Shown in pieces: positions 19,069 to 28,413 of a stretch of 64,000 nt of DNA. The stretch's first letter is position 1, and every line of letters starts with the position of its first letter. Source of the DNA: Cupriavidus agavae (lineage in GTDB: Bacteria > Pseudomonadota > Gammaproteobacteria > Burkholderiales > Burkholderiaceae); the NCBI RefSeq assembly GCF_004217045.1, contig NZ_SGXM01000003.1, forward strand, positions 186,001 to 250,000. The letters are read 5' to 3'. The notes under the pieces are model-generated. The model was not told where the DNA came from and made no database searches. It worked only from the letters and a program-made list of their open reading frames with translations. Made by a program: the position numbers and the translations under genes.

Positions 19069-20058
19069 ATGGATTACTCTCCACCGCCGCTCTTCAAGCA
19101 AGGCACATCGGCCGTTGCGCGCCTGGTCGTCTTCGTGGCGATCGCGCTGGCGCTGCTGATCGTCGACGCGCGCTTCGACGCCATGCGCATCGCGCGCCAG
19201 GTGGCCGCCACCGTGCTGATGCCGGTGGAACGGCTCGTGCTGGTGCCGCGCGACGCGCTGCGCGGCGTGTTCGACTACGCCCAGTCGTCCGTCACGCTGG
19301 CCACCGAGAACCGCGAACTGCGCCGCAGTGCCGTGGAGCAGGCCAACGCGGCCGTGCGCCAGGCCCAGCTGGAGGCCGAGAACGGCCAGCTGCGCAAGCT
19401 GCTGAACCTCGAACAGCAGTCGGCCACGCCGGTCACGGCCGCCGAAATCCTCTACGACGCCCGCGACCCGTACAGCCAGCGCATCGTGATCGACCGTGGC
19501 AGCTCGCACGGCCTGCGCGCCGGCTATCCGGTGATCGACGAACGCGGCGTGATCGGCCAGCTGACGCGCGTGTCGCCGTTCCAGTCCGAAGTGACGCTGC
19601 TGACCGACAAGGACCAGGCCATTCCGGTGCAGGTGGTGCGCAACGGGCTGCGCAGCGTGGCCTTTGGCGGCTCGCGCGCCGGCCTGCTGGACCTGCGTTT
19701 CATGGCCGCCTCGGCCGACCTGCAGCAGGGTGACCTGCTGGTCACGTCGGGGCTGGATGGCACGTATCCGCCGGGCCTGCCGGTGGCGAAGATCGTCCAG
19801 ATCGAGCGCAAGGCCGATACCGCGTTCTCGCGGGTCTACTGCGAGCCGGTGGCGGGCGTGCGCTCGCACCGGCAATTGCTGGTGGTGCGCTACGAGTCGG
19901 GGCTGGCGCCGCGTCCGGAAGAAGCCAGCACGCCGGTCAAGGCCGAGAAGGGCGCCCGTTCGGCCGCCGCGCGGGCCGGGGCGGAGCAGAAGGCCGCCGA
20001 CAAGGCTGACAAGGCCGAGAAGGCCGACAAGCAGAAATCTCCGGAGTCCGCCCAGTGA
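19069..20058 (+). CDS. mreC: MreC, rod-shape-determining protein
   Basis: 329 residues. A single N-terminal membrane helix (about 20-40), a coiled coil (ENRELRRSAVEQANAAV) and the periplasmic beta domain with DRGSSHGLRAGYPV, GVIGQLTRVSP and GLDGTYPPGLPVA. The C-terminal 50 residues are Lys/Ala/Glu-rich (KAEKADKQKSPESAQ) and extend beyond the core domain. Its stop overlaps the mreD start by 4 bases (GTGA), showing translational coupling. Confidence 0.95.
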   Translation: MDYSPPPLFKQGTSAVARLVVFVAIALALLIVDARFDAMRIARQVAATVLMPVERLVLVPRDALRGVFDYAQSSVTLATENRELRRSAVEQANAAVRQAQLEAENGQLRKLLNLEQQSATPVTAAEILYDARDPYSQRIVIDRGSSHGLRAGYPVIDERGVIGQLTRVSPFQSEVTLLTDKDQAIPVQVVRNGLRSVAFGGSRAGLLDLRFMAASADLQQGDLLVTSGLDGTYPPGLPVAKIVQIERKADTAFSRVYCEPVAGVRSHRQLLVVRYESGLAPRPEEASTPVKAEKGARSAAARAGAEQKAADKADKAEKADKQKSPESAQ

Positions 20059-20567
20059 CGACGTCCCAATACCTGCTGCGCCCGGTCAACCCCATCTTCA
20101 TCGCGCTGACCTTCGTGCTGGCGTTCCTGTTCAACCTGATGCCGTGGGGCACCACGCTGTGGATCCCGGACATGGTGGCGCTGGTGCTGGTGTTCTGGAA
20201 CATCCACCAGCCGCGCAAGGTGGGCATGGGCGTGGCGTTTTTACTAGGTCTGCTGATGGATGTGCACGACGCCCGGCTGCTGGGCGAGCACGCCATGGCC
20301 TACACGCTGCTGGCCTACTTTGCCATCACGATCCATCGCCGCGTGCTGTGGTTCTCGGTCTACACGCAGGCGCTGCATGTGCTGCCGCTGCTGTTCATCG
20401 CCCATGCGGTGCCGGTGGTGATCCGGCTGGCCATGGGTGCGCCGCTGCCGGGCTGGCCGCTGCTGGTGGCGCCCGTGATCGAGGCGGTGCTGTGGCCGAT
20501 GGCCACCGCGCTGCTGCTGGCGCCGCAACGCCGGTCGAACGACGTCGACGAGACGCGTCCGATCTAG
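20055..20567 (+). CDS. mreD: MreD, rod-shape-determining membrane protein
   Basis: 170 residues starting from GTG inside the mreC stop. About five hydrophobic helices; the family motifs FLLGLLMDVHDARLLGEHAMAY and a C-terminal LLAPQRR are visible. Integral inner-membrane part of the elongasome. Confidence 0.94.
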   Translation: MTTSQYLLRPVNPIFIALTFVLAFLFNLMPWGTTLWIPDMVALVLVFWNIHQPRKVGMGVAFLLGLLMDVHDARLLGEHAMAYTLLAYFAITIHRRVLWFSVYTQALHVLPLLFIAHAVPVVIRLAMGAPLPGWPLLVAPVIEAVLWPMATALLLAPQRRSNDVDETRPI

Positions 20568-20603
20568 CCCCCACCTCCTGAGACCGCCGCGCGCAGTACC
20601 GCC

Positions 20604-22967
20604 ATGACCGAAATCCGCAACGTCGAACTGGAAATCGGCCGCTTCCGCATCCGCGTGGCGGCTGCCGCCCTGTTCACGGTCATCTGCTTTGGCCTGCTGT
20701 TCTCCCGCTTCCTGTGGCTGCAGTGGTACAAGCATGACCAGTACTCGGCCAAGGCCGAGGACAACCGCATCTCCGTGGCGCCGATCGAGCCCAACCGCGG
20801 CATCATCATGGACCGCAACGGCGTGGTGCTGGCGCGCAACTACTCCGCGTACACGCTCGAAATCACGCCGTCCAAGCTGACCGACACGCTCGACAACACG
20901 ATCGAGGCGCTGTCGGGGCTGGTGGACATCCAGCCGCGCGACCGCCGCCGCTTCAAGCGGCTGATGGAGGAATCGCGCAGCTTCGAGAGCCTGCCGCTGC
21001 GCAGCCAGCTGACCGACGAGGAAGTGGCCAAGTTCTCGGCCCAGCGCTTCCGCTTTCCGGGCGTGGACGTGCGCGCGCGGCTGTTCCGCCAGTATCCGCT
21101 GGGCGAATCGGCCAGCCATGTGGTGGGCTACATCGGCCGGATCTCGCAGCGCGACCAGGAACGGATCGAGGCCACCGACGAGGCCAACGACGCCGAGGGC
21201 GCGAAGTACGACCCGCGCAAGGACGCCGACAACTACAAGGGCACCAACTACATCGGCAAGATCGGGCTGGAGCAGAGCTACGAGTACGAACTGCACGGCC
21301 TGACCGGTTTCGAGGAAGTGGAAGTCAGCGCGGGCGGGCGGCCCATCCGCACGCTGTCCACCTCGCCGGCCACGCCCGGCAACAACCTGATCCTGTCGCT
21401 CGACATCCGGCTCCAGCAATTGGCGGAACAGCTATTCGGCGACCGCCGGGGCGCGCTGGTGGCAATCGAGCCGGAAACGGGTGACATCCTGGCCTTCGTC
21501 TCGAAGCCGACCTACGACCCGAACCTGTTCGTCGAAGGGATCGACTCGAAGACCTGGGACGAGCTGAACAACTCGCCCGACAAGCCGCTGCTGAACCGTC
21601 CGCTGCGCGGCACCTATCCGCCGGGCTCCACCTACAAGCCGTTCATGGCGCTGGCGGCGCTGACCACGGGCAAGCGTACGGCGGCATGGGGCATGCACGA
21701 CCCGGGCTTCTTCACGCTCGGCAACCACACGTTCCGCGACGACAAGCCGGGCGGCCACGGGTGGGTGGACATGCAGACGTCCATCGTCCAGTCCTGCGAT
21801 ACCTATTACTACGCACTGGCGCGCGACATGGGCGTCAATGCGATCCACGATTTCATGAAGCCGCTGGGCTTCGGCCAGATCACCGGCATCGACATCGAGG
21901 GCGAAAGCCGCGGCATCCTGCCGTCCACCGACTGGAAGCGCAAGGCGTACCGCAAGCCCGAGCAGCAGAAGTGGTACGACGGCGAGACGATCTCGCTCGG
22001 GATCGGGCAGGGCTACAACAGTTTCACGATCCTGCAACTGGCCAACGCGGTGTCGATCATCGTCAACAACGGCGCGGCGATGAAGCCCCACCTGGTCAAG
22101 GCGGTGGAGAACTCGGTCACGCGCCAGCGCACGCTGACCGTGCCCAAGGAAAGCTACCGGCTGCCGTTCAAGCAGTCTGATATCGACGTGATCAAGAAGG
22201 CCATGGTGGCGGTGACCCACAATGGCACGGCGGCGCGCGTGTTCGCGGGCGCGGCGTACGAATCGGCCGGCAAGACCGGCACGGCGCAGACCTACACGCT
22301 GGCCAAGGGCGAGAAGTACAACCACCACGCGCTGGAAGAGCGCAAGCGCGACCACTCGCTCTACACGGCCTTCGCGCCCGCGGACAAGCCCAAGATCGCG
22401 CTGGCGCTGATCGTCGAGAACGCCGGCTTCGGCGCGGCGGTGGCGGCCCCGATCGCGCGCAAGGTGATGGACTACTACCTGCTGCGCAAGTGGCCCGAAG
22501 ACCTGCAGGCCAGCGCGCCGCCGCCCGAGGAGCGCGAGCGCGCCGGCGGCCGGCCGCCCGTGGATACGCCGAGCGTGTTCACGACGGGCCTGACGGCCAA
22601 CGCGGCATCGGCCACGGTGATGCAAACGGCACCTGTAGCGGTGGCCGAGGCGTCGGCGGCCGGGGCCAGCGCACCGGGCGCGGCCAGCACGGTGGCTGCC
22701 GGATCGGTGCCGGCGGCACGCTCGGCGTCTGACACGATTGCCGCCCAGCTCGACCCGGCCGCCATTGCGCCGGCCTCGGCTGTGGCCACGCTCGATGCCC
22801 GCATGCTGCAGGCGCTGGGCCACAGCAAGCCGGCGCCGGCACCGCAGGCTCCGGCCAAGGCCACCCCGGCCGCGGCCTCCGCGCCGGCACCCAAGCCGCG
22901 TGCACGCCCGGTCAAGCCCGCCAACGTGGCGGACACCGGCGCGAGCCGCAACAACGCCACACAGTAA
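20604..22967 (+). CDS. mrdA: Penicillin-binding protein 2 (elongasome transpeptidase)
   Basis: 787 residues: N-terminal membrane anchor (about 15-37), pedestal region with IEPNRGIIMDRNG, then the transpeptidase domain with GSTYKPF (Ser near 342), SCDTYYY and KTGTAQ (near 557). It cross-links lateral-wall peptidoglycan with RodA. The core ends near residue 640; the last ~145 residues are an Ala/Pro-rich low-complexity tail not found in E. coli PBP2 (633 residues). rodA starts 12 bases downstream. Confidence 0.95.
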   Translation: MTEIRNVELEIGRFRIRVAAAALFTVICFGLLFSRFLWLQWYKHDQYSAKAEDNRISVAPIEPNRGIIMDRNGVVLARNYSAYTLEITPSKLTDTLDNTIEALSGLVDIQPRDRRRFKRLMEESRSFESLPLRSQLTDEEVAKFSAQRFRFPGVDVRARLFRQYPLGESASHVVGYIGRISQRDQERIEATDEANDAEGAKYDPRKDADNYKGTNYIGKIGLEQSYEYELHGLTGFEEVEVSAGGRPIRTLSTSPATPGNNLILSLDIRLQQLAEQLFGDRRGALVAIEPETGDILAFVSKPTYDPNLFVEGIDSKTWDELNNSPDKPLLNRPLRGTYPPGSTYKPFMALAALTTGKRTAAWGMHDPGFFTLGNHTFRDDKPGGHGWVDMQTSIVQSCDTYYYALARDMGVNAIHDFMKPLGFGQITGIDIEGESRGILPSTDWKRKAYRKPEQQKWYDGETISLGIGQGYNSFTILQLANAVSIIVNNGAAMKPHLVKAVENSVTRQRTLTVPKESYRLPFKQSDIDVIKKAMVAVTHNGTAARVFAGAAYESAGKTGTAQTYTLAKGEKYNHHALEERKRDHSLYTAFAPADKPKIALALIVENAGFGAAVAAPIARKVMDYYLLRKWPEDLQASAPPPEERERAGGRPPVDTPSVFTTGLTANAASATVMQTAPVAVAEASAAGASAPGAASTVAAGSVPAARSASDTIAAQLDPAAIAPASAVATLDARMLQALGHSKPAPAPQAPAKATPAAASAPAPKPRARPVKPANVADTGASRNNATQ

Positions 22968-22979
22968 AGGAGGCGCGCC

Positions 22980-24122
22980 ATGGACAAACGCCGCGTCATC
23001 TCGACGATCCGCACCGCCCTGACCGGCTTCGACAAGCCGCTGGCCCTGATCGTCTTCCTGCTGTTCGCCACCGGCATCGTGGCGCTCTACTCGGCCGCCA
23101 TCGACATGCCGGGCCGCGTGGAAGACCAGTTGCGCAACATCCTGCTGTCGTACGCGGTGATGATCGTGATTGCCTACATGCCGACCCAGTTGCTGATGCG
23201 GATCGCGGTGCCGCTCTACACGGTGGGCGTGGCACTGCTGATCGCGGTGGCGATGTTCGGCCTGATCCGCAAGGGCGCGCGGCGCTGGCTCAACGTGGGC
23301 ATGGTGATCCAGCCGTCCGAGATCATGAAGATCTCGATGCCGCTGATGCTGGCGTGGTATTTCCAGAAGCGCGAAGGCGTGATCCGGTGGTTCGACTTCA
23401 TCGTGGCGCTGGTGATCCTGGGCATCCCGGTGGGCCTGATCGCCAAGCAGCCCGACCTCGGCACCGGCCTGCTGGTGCTGGCCGCCGGCCTGTACGTGAT
23501 CTATTTCGCGGGGCTGTCGTGGAAGATCATCCTGCCGCTGCTCGGCATCGGCGTGGTGGCGATCTCGCTGCTGGTGGCCTACGAGGCCGACATCTGCAAG
23601 CCCGGCGTGAACTGGCCCGTGCTGCACGACTACCAGCAGCACCGGGTCTGCACGCTGCTGGACCCGACTACCGATCCGCTCGGCAAGGGCTTCCACACGA
23701 TCCAGTCGATCATTGCGATCGGCTCGGGCGGGGTAACCGGCAAGGGCTGGCTCAAGGGCACGCAGACGCACCTGGAGTTCATCCCGGAGAAGCACACCGA
23801 CTTCATTTTCGCGGTGTACTCGGAGGAATTCGGGCTGATCGGCAACGCCGTGCTGCTGCTGCTGTTCCTGCTGCTGATCTTCCGGGGGCTTTATATTGCC
23901 GCCAACGCGCCGACATTGTTCTCGCGGCTGCTGGCCGGGGCGATCACGCTGATCTTCTTCACCTATGCGTTCGTGAACATGGGGATGGTGAGCGGCATCC
24001 TGCCCGTGGTGGGCGTGCCGCTGCCGCTGCTGAGCTATGGCGGCACGGCGCTGGTGACGCTGGGCATGGGCATCGGCATCCTGATGAGCATTTCCCGGCA
24101 GAAGCGGCTGATCCAGACCTGA
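22980..24122 (+). CDS. rodA: RodA, SEDS-family peptidoglycan glycosyltransferase
   Basis: 380 residues with about ten membrane helices. SEDS signatures: GARRWLNVGMVIQPSEIMKI, KQPDLGTGLLV, the WP-containing large periplasmic loop, FIPEKHTDFIFAV and PLLSYGGTALVTLG. It polymerises glycan strands with PBP2 encoded just upstream. AGGAGG precedes the ATG. Confidence 0.97.
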   Translation: MDKRRVISTIRTALTGFDKPLALIVFLLFATGIVALYSAAIDMPGRVEDQLRNILLSYAVMIVIAYMPTQLLMRIAVPLYTVGVALLIAVAMFGLIRKGARRWLNVGMVIQPSEIMKISMPLMLAWYFQKREGVIRWFDFIVALVILGIPVGLIAKQPDLGTGLLVLAAGLYVIYFAGLSWKIILPLLGIGVVAISLLVAYEADICKPGVNWPVLHDYQQHRVCTLLDPTTDPLGKGFHTIQSIIAIGSGGVTGKGWLKGTQTHLEFIPEKHTDFIFAVYSEEFGLIGNAVLLLLFLLLIFRGLYIAANAPTLFSRLLAGAITLIFFTYAFVNMGMVSGILPVVGVPLPLLSYGGTALVTLGMGIGILMSISRQKRLIQT

Positions 24123-24189
24123 CGCCCAGGTCACTTTGCTACACTGCGCATCGCAAAAATACGAATTCGATCGGTATCCGTAGAAGCCT

Positions 24190-24861
24190 ATGAACGCCCA
24201 AGACGTCGCCGCCTACCTGCAGAGCAACCCGCAGTTCTTCGAGGACCACGCCGAGCTGTTGGCCACGGTGCAGCTGACCAGCCCGCACAGCCACCGCGCG
24301 GTCTCGCTGCAGGAGCGCCAGATGGAAATCCTGCGCGAGAAGAACAAGGGCCTGGAGCTGAAGCTGGCCGATCTGGTGCGCCACGGCCACGAGAACGACC
24401 GCACCCAGCAGCGCCTGCATGACTGGCAACTGCGCCTGCTGGCCGAGGCCGATTCGCACGCACTGCCGTACGCGGTGCAGGACGGCCTGCAGCAGGTGTT
24501 CGACGTGCCCGCGGTGGCCCTGCGCCTGTGGGCCGTGGGCGAGAACTTCGCGCACATGGAAGTGGCCCAGGCCGCCAGCGACGACCTGCGGCTGTTCGCC
24601 GAGGGCCTGCGCGCCCCGTACTGCGGCCCGAACAGCGGCTTCGAGGCCGCCGCGCTGCTCGAACGCGACGATATCGCCTCGCTGGCCATGGTCACGCTGC
24701 GCGCGCCGGCCCGGGCGGGCGAGGAAGGTGCCGGCCCGGCATTCGGCCTGCTGGTGCTGGGTTCGCCCGAGACGCGCCGCTTCCACGAGGGCATGGGTAC
24801 GGCCTATCTGGCCCAGATCGGCGAAGTGGCGGGTGCCGCGCTGAACCGCCTGCGCGACTGA
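24190..24861 (+). CDS. DUF484 family protein
   Basis: 223 residues. The family signature MNAQDVAAYLQSNPQFFEDH opens the protein, followed by a helical coiled region (REKNKGLELKLADL) and a GAF-like domain (about 85-220). DUF484 genes are commonly next to xerC, as here (12 bases apart), in E. coli too. Molecular function is not known. Confidence 0.9.
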   Translation: MNAQDVAAYLQSNPQFFEDHAELLATVQLTSPHSHRAVSLQERQMEILREKNKGLELKLADLVRHGHENDRTQQRLHDWQLRLLAEADSHALPYAVQDGLQQVFDVPAVALRLWAVGENFAHMEVAQAASDDLRLFAEGLRAPYCGPNSGFEAAALLERDDIASLAMVTLRAPARAGEEGAGPAFGLLVLGSPETRRFHEGMGTAYLAQIGEVAGAALNRLRD

Positions 24862-24873
24862 TCCTCCCGCGCC

Positions 24874-25944
24874 ATGGGCCGCCAGCGCAACGAAGGTGCC
24901 GCCGAGGCCGACTCCCCGAAGCCGGCGCCTGACCCGCTGGTTGTTCGCTACCTCGACTGGCTGGCCACCAACCGCAAGCTGGCCGACCACACACTGACGA
25001 GTTACGGCCACGACCTGGCCGTGCTGCAGGAGCACGCCACGCGCCTGGCCGCCGGCGTGCCGCTGCTCTCGCTCGAAACCCGCCATATCCGCTCGTTCGC
25101 CGCCCGCATGCATGGCGGCGGGCTGTCCGCCCGCACCATAGCCCGCACGCTGTCGGCCTGGCGCGGCTTCTACCTCTGGGCCGCCCGGCACGGGCACGGC
25201 GTCACGGCCAATCCGGTCGATGGCGTGCGCGCACCCCGGCGCGGCCAGCCGCTGCCCAAGGCGCTGTCGGTGGAGCATGCGGTGGCGCTGGTGGCGCATC
25301 GGACCGGCGATACCGCCGAGGCGGTGCGCGACCAGGCGATGTTCGAGCTGTTCTATTCCAGCGGGCTGCGGCTGTCCGAACTGATCCAGCTCGACCTGCG
25401 CTATACGGAAACCGCCGAACACCGTTCGGACGGCTGGCTCGACCTGGCCAGCGCCGAGGTGACCGTCATCGGCAAGGGATCGCGGCGGCGTTCGGTGCCG
25501 GTCGGCAGCAAGGCGGTGGAGGCGCTGCGGGCCTGGCTTGACGTACGCCAGACCCTGCTGCGCCCCGATGCCTCCCCGGACGATGCCAGCGCGCTGTTCC
25601 TCGGCACGCGCGGCCGGCGCATTGCGCCGAGCACCGTGCAACAGCGCATCCGCCAGCAGGCGCTGGCCGCCGGCGTGCCGAGCCACGTGCATCCGCACAT
25701 GCTGCGTCATTCGTTCGCCACGCACGTGCTCCAGTCGTCGGGCGACCTGCGCGCCGTGCAGGAGATGCTCGGCCATGCCAGCGTGGCCACCACGCAGGTC
25801 TATACCTCGCTCGATTTCCAGCACCTGGCCAAGGTCTACGACCAGGCCCATCCCCGCGCCGGGCGCCGCAAGCCGCCAGCGGCGCCGGTTGCCAGGCGCC
25901 CGGACGAGGAGGGGGACGAAGACGAGGACGCAGGCGGCACGTAG
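24874..25944 (+). CDS. xerC: XerC, site-specific tyrosine recombinase
   Basis: 356 residues. With XerD it resolves chromosome dimers at dif. N-terminal SAM-like domain (LDWLATNRKLADHTL, SAWRGFYLWA), then the catalytic domain: Arg in SSGLRLSEL, the Lys turn GKGSRRRSVP, HMLRHSFATH, GHASVATTQVYT with the Tyr nucleophile near residue 309. The C-terminal ~45 residues are an unusual Arg/Pro then Glu/Asp-rich tail. It follows the DUF484 gene. Confidence 0.95.
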   Translation: MGRQRNEGAAEADSPKPAPDPLVVRYLDWLATNRKLADHTLTSYGHDLAVLQEHATRLAAGVPLLSLETRHIRSFAARMHGGGLSARTIARTLSAWRGFYLWAARHGHGVTANPVDGVRAPRRGQPLPKALSVEHAVALVAHRTGDTAEAVRDQAMFELFYSSGLRLSELIQLDLRYTETAEHRSDGWLDLASAEVTVIGKGSRRRSVPVGSKAVEALRAWLDVRQTLLRPDASPDDASALFLGTRGRRIAPSTVQQRIRQQALAAGVPSHVHPHMLRHSFATHVLQSSGDLRAVQEMLGHASVATTQVYTSLDFQHLAKVYDQAHPRAGRRKPPAAPVARRPDEEGDEDEDAGGT

Positions 25945-25962
25945 GCGGCAAGCAGGCAGCGA

Positions 25963-25983
25963 GCAGGCGGAGCGTCCGCCTGC
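25963..25983. terminator. Hairpin between convergent xerC and lysR-type gene
   Basis: GCAGGCGGA and TCCGCCTGC form a perfect 9-base stem with a 3-base loop in the 52-base gap between two convergent genes. The T run is poor on both sides, so termination strength is uncertain. Confidence 0.5.
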
Positions 25984-25996
25984 CTTCCTGCTGCCC

Positions 25997-26953
25997 TTAT
26001 TTCCACTGCGACAGGATGTTCTTGAAGCGCTCCATCTCGGGCAGCAGCCACTGCCGGAACGCCTGCACCTTGGGTTTTTCGAGGCTGGCGTGGGTGGAGA
26101 CGAAGTAGAGCAGCCACGGGCACGGGATACTGACGTTGAACAGCCGCACCACGCGCCCGGCCAGCAGGTCGTTGTAGGCCAGCGTCGAGCGGATCAGCGC
26201 CACGCCCTGGCCCTCGGCCGCCGCCTGCAGCAGCAGCGACGAATCCTGCAGCATCAGGCCGCGCGTGGGCTCGGCCCAGTCGAGTCCGGCCGCCTCGAAC
26301 CACGGTTTCCACGGGTCGCCCTCGCCGCGCAGCAGCGGCATGCCGGCCATGTGCGCGGGCTGTTCGGGCAGGCGTCCGCCGTTGAAGTCCGGGCTGCAGA
26401 CCGGGAAGAACACATCCTCGACCAGCCGCTCGGTGTAGAGGCCCGGATACTGGCCGGCGCCCATGCGCAGCGCCACGTCCACCTCCTCGGTGGAAAAATC
26501 GACCAGCGTGTTCGAGGACAGCAGTTCCACTTCCAGTTCGGGATGCTGCTCGATGAAGCTGCCGATGCGCGGCGTCAGCCAACGCGCGGCAAACGACGGC
26601 ATGGTGCTGATGGTCAGGCGCTTGTCACGGTTGCCGGACTGCAGCACGCGCGTGGCGTCGGCAATCTGCAACAGTGCGTCGCGCACGCGCTCGGCGTAGA
26701 GCCGGCCGCTGCCGGTCAGCACCACGCGCTTGCCGCGCCGCTCGAACAGCGGCTGGCCCAGCTCCTCTTCGAGCGCGCGGATCTGGTGGCTGACCGCGCC
26801 ATGGGTCACGAACAGTTCGGCTGCAGCCCGGGAAAAGCTCTCGTGGCGCGCGGCGGCCTCGAAGGTGCGCAGCGCGGCCAGCGCCGGCAGGCGGGGGAAT
26901 TCGCGCTTCCAGTTGCGGACGTCATCGGGCTCCCAGCCACCGTTCCACGCCAT
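25997..26953 (-). CDS. LysR-family transcriptional regulator, GcvA-like
   Basis: 318 residues. The winged-helix domain near residues 20-80 reads LPALAALRTFEAAARHESF, AAAELFVTHGAVSHQIRALE and FERRGKRVVLT, which is the GcvA/AmpR-type signature. An effector domain follows. The 20 residues before the HTH are slightly longer than usual, with no alternative Met. It is divergent from the DUF2917 gene (193-base gap), a likely target. Effector unknown. Confidence 0.9.
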   Translation of the reverse strand: MAWNGGWEPDDVRNWKREFPRLPALAALRTFEAAARHESFSRAAAELFVTHGAVSHQIRALEEELGQPLFERRGKRVVLTGSGRLYAERVRDALLQIADATRVLQSGNRDKRLTISTMPSFAARWLTPRIGSFIEQHPELEVELLSSNTLVDFSTEEVDVALRMGAGQYPGLYTERLVEDVFFPVCSPDFNGGRLPEQPAHMAGMPLLRGEGDPWKPWFEAAGLDWAEPTRGLMLQDSSLLLQAAAEGQGVALIRSTLAYNDLLAGRVVRLFNVSIPCPWLLYFVSTHASLEKPKVQAFRQWLLPEMERFKNILSQWK

Positions 26954-27006
26954 GATTTATCTCTTTATGTGAGTTTGGCTAACAAGACTCAATAATATAT
27001 ATCGTT

Positions 27007-27034
27007 TTGACGGCACCGGGCCAATCACTAGAAT
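27007..27034 (+). promoter_or_regulatory. Candidate sigma-70 promoter of the DUF2917 gene
   Basis: TTGACG (27007-27012) and TAGAAT (27029-27034) are separated by 16 bases. This would start transcription near 27041, about 105 bases before the ATG, in the region divergent from the LysR gene, whose start-side DNA (AATAATATATATC) is AT-rich. Confidence 0.5.
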
Positions 27035-27146
27035 CCAATGCACCGGACCCCGCCAAACAACGCGCCGAACTGTTCTGGTCTGACCACCAAGCCAGTCCTG
27101 CCCACTCCGACAATACGGCGGCCCCCGGACTCACGGAGAAGCCATC

Positions 27147-27512
27147 ATGAAAGCCTTGCTCACAACGACCGTCTTCACGCTATCCCCCGGCGAAGTCACC
27201 GCGCTGTCGCTGCACACGGCCCAGCGCCTGTTCGTGGAAGATGCCAAAGGCCTCGATCTGTGGGTGACCCGCGAGAATGATTCGGAAGACTACTGGCTGC
27301 GCTGCGGCAGCAGCCTGCTGCTGCGGCGCGGTGACGAAGTGGTGCTCAGCGTCGATCCGCGTGCGGCGGGCCCGGTGCGGCTGGCGCTGATTGCCGAGGC
27401 CCGGCGCCCGGCCCTGACGCTGGCCGACGTACCCCACCTGGTGTTGCGCGCCGGGAAGCGGTTGGTTCGAGGCACCGAATGGACGCCGGCGGAGGACAAG
27501 GTCCGAGCCTGA
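27147..27512 (+). CDS. DUF2917 family protein
   Basis: 121 residues. The N-terminus MKALLTTTVFTLSPGEVTAL, the central LFVEDAKGLDLWVTREND and DYWLRCGSSLLLRRGDEVVL match the small beta-rich DUF2917 family, often divergent from a LysR gene. No signal peptide or membrane segment. Function unknown. GGAG precedes the ATG. Confidence 0.85.
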   Translation: MKALLTTTVFTLSPGEVTALSLHTAQRLFVEDAKGLDLWVTRENDSEDYWLRCGSSLLLRRGDEVVLSVDPRAAGPVRLALIAEARRPALTLADVPHLVLRAGKRLVRGTEWTPAEDKVRA

Positions 27513-27575
27513 TCCGGACCCCCGGCGGCACATCCGGCTGGTGTGGCCGCCGTCCGACCGCCAGCCCTGACACCG

Positions 27576-27608
27576 GGGCCGGCCTGCCCAGCGCAGGCCG
27601 GCCCTTTT
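27576..27608 (+). terminator. Rho-independent terminator after the DUF2917 gene
   Basis: GGGCCGGCCTG and CAGGCCGGCCC pair around a short loop, followed by TTTT. It ends 17 bases before the lipB start, so lipB transcription must begin within or very close to its own start region (TTACACT at 27610-27616). Confidence 0.7.
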
Positions 27609-27624
27609 CGTTACACTCTCGGGC

Positions 27625-28350
27625 ATGCATCCGATCCAAGTCATCGACCAGGGCCGCCAGCCGTATGCGCCCTGTTTCGACGCGATGCGGGACTTCACCG
27701 CCGCCCGTACCGCCGACACCCCCGACCAGATCTGGCTGGTCGAGCATCCGCCGGTCTACACGCTCGGCCAGGCCGGCGATCCCGCACACCTGCTGGCCCC
27801 GGACGAGGCGATTCCGGTCGTCAAGATCGATCGTGGCGGACAGATCACTTATCACGGTCCGGGCCAGGTGGTGGCCTATCTGCTGCTGGACCTGCGCCGC
27901 CGCCGCCTGATGGTGCGCGAGCTGGTCAATGACATCGAGCAAGCCGTGCTGGACACGCTCGCGGCGTATAATCTCGCAGCCGAACGCAAGCCCGGCGCGC
28001 CTGGCATCTATCTGTCCGATGGACCGCACCAGGGCGCCAAGATCGCCGCGCTCGGCCTGAAGATCCGCAATGGCTGCAGCTATCACGGCGTCAGCCTCAA
28101 CGTGCAGATGGATTTGAACCCGTTCCTGCGCATCAACCCCTGCGGCTATGCCGGGCTGGAAACGGTCGACATGGCCACCGCGGGCGCCTCCTTCACGGAG
28201 GCGGACGATGCCGGCGCGGAGCCATCGCCGGTTACCGCGGCACAACAACCCGCAATCGCACACCGCCTGGCGGCGGCCCTGTGCGAGGTCCTGGCCGCGC
28301 GCGAGCAGTGCGCCCAGGCCCCCGGGAACGCCGCCGCCGAGGCCGCCTGA
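27625..28350 (+). CDS. lipB: LipB, octanoyl-[acyl-carrier-protein]:protein N-octanoyltransferase
   Basis: 241 residues. Transfers octanoate from ACP to lipoyl domains, the first step of lipoate synthesis. Signature [12 protein letters not shown] (70-81), the conserved Lys in GAKIAALG (139) and catalytic Cys in NPCGYAG (173) are present. A C-terminal Ala-rich tail of about 30 residues is variable in the family. lipA follows on the same strand. Confidence 0.96.
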   Translation: MHPIQVIDQGRQPYAPCFDAMRDFTAARTADTPDQIWLVEHPPVYTLGQAGDPAHLLAPDEAIPVVKIDRGGQITYHGPGQVVAYLLLDLRRRRLMVRELVNDIEQAVLDTLAAYNLAAERKPGAPGIYLSDGPHQGAKIAALGLKIRNGCSYHGVSLNVQMDLNPFLRINPCGYAGLETVDMATAGASFTEADDAGAEPSPVTAAQQPAIAHRLAAALCEVLAAREQCAQAPGNAAAEAA

Positions 28351-28413
28351 CATGGCACGCCCGGCCCTGTATCAACGCCACCCATGCACGCGGCCGCGCG
28401 TGCGGAGAACAGT

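Noticed and set aside
21432..24134. A 900-residue open frame on minus
   Set aside because: Antisense to mrdA and rodA, with His/Arg/Gly-rich composition typical of a shadow frame.
24874..25944. XerC gene as a mobile-element integrase
   Set aside because: It pairs with DUF484 in normal chromosomal context, and no att repeats or cargo are seen.
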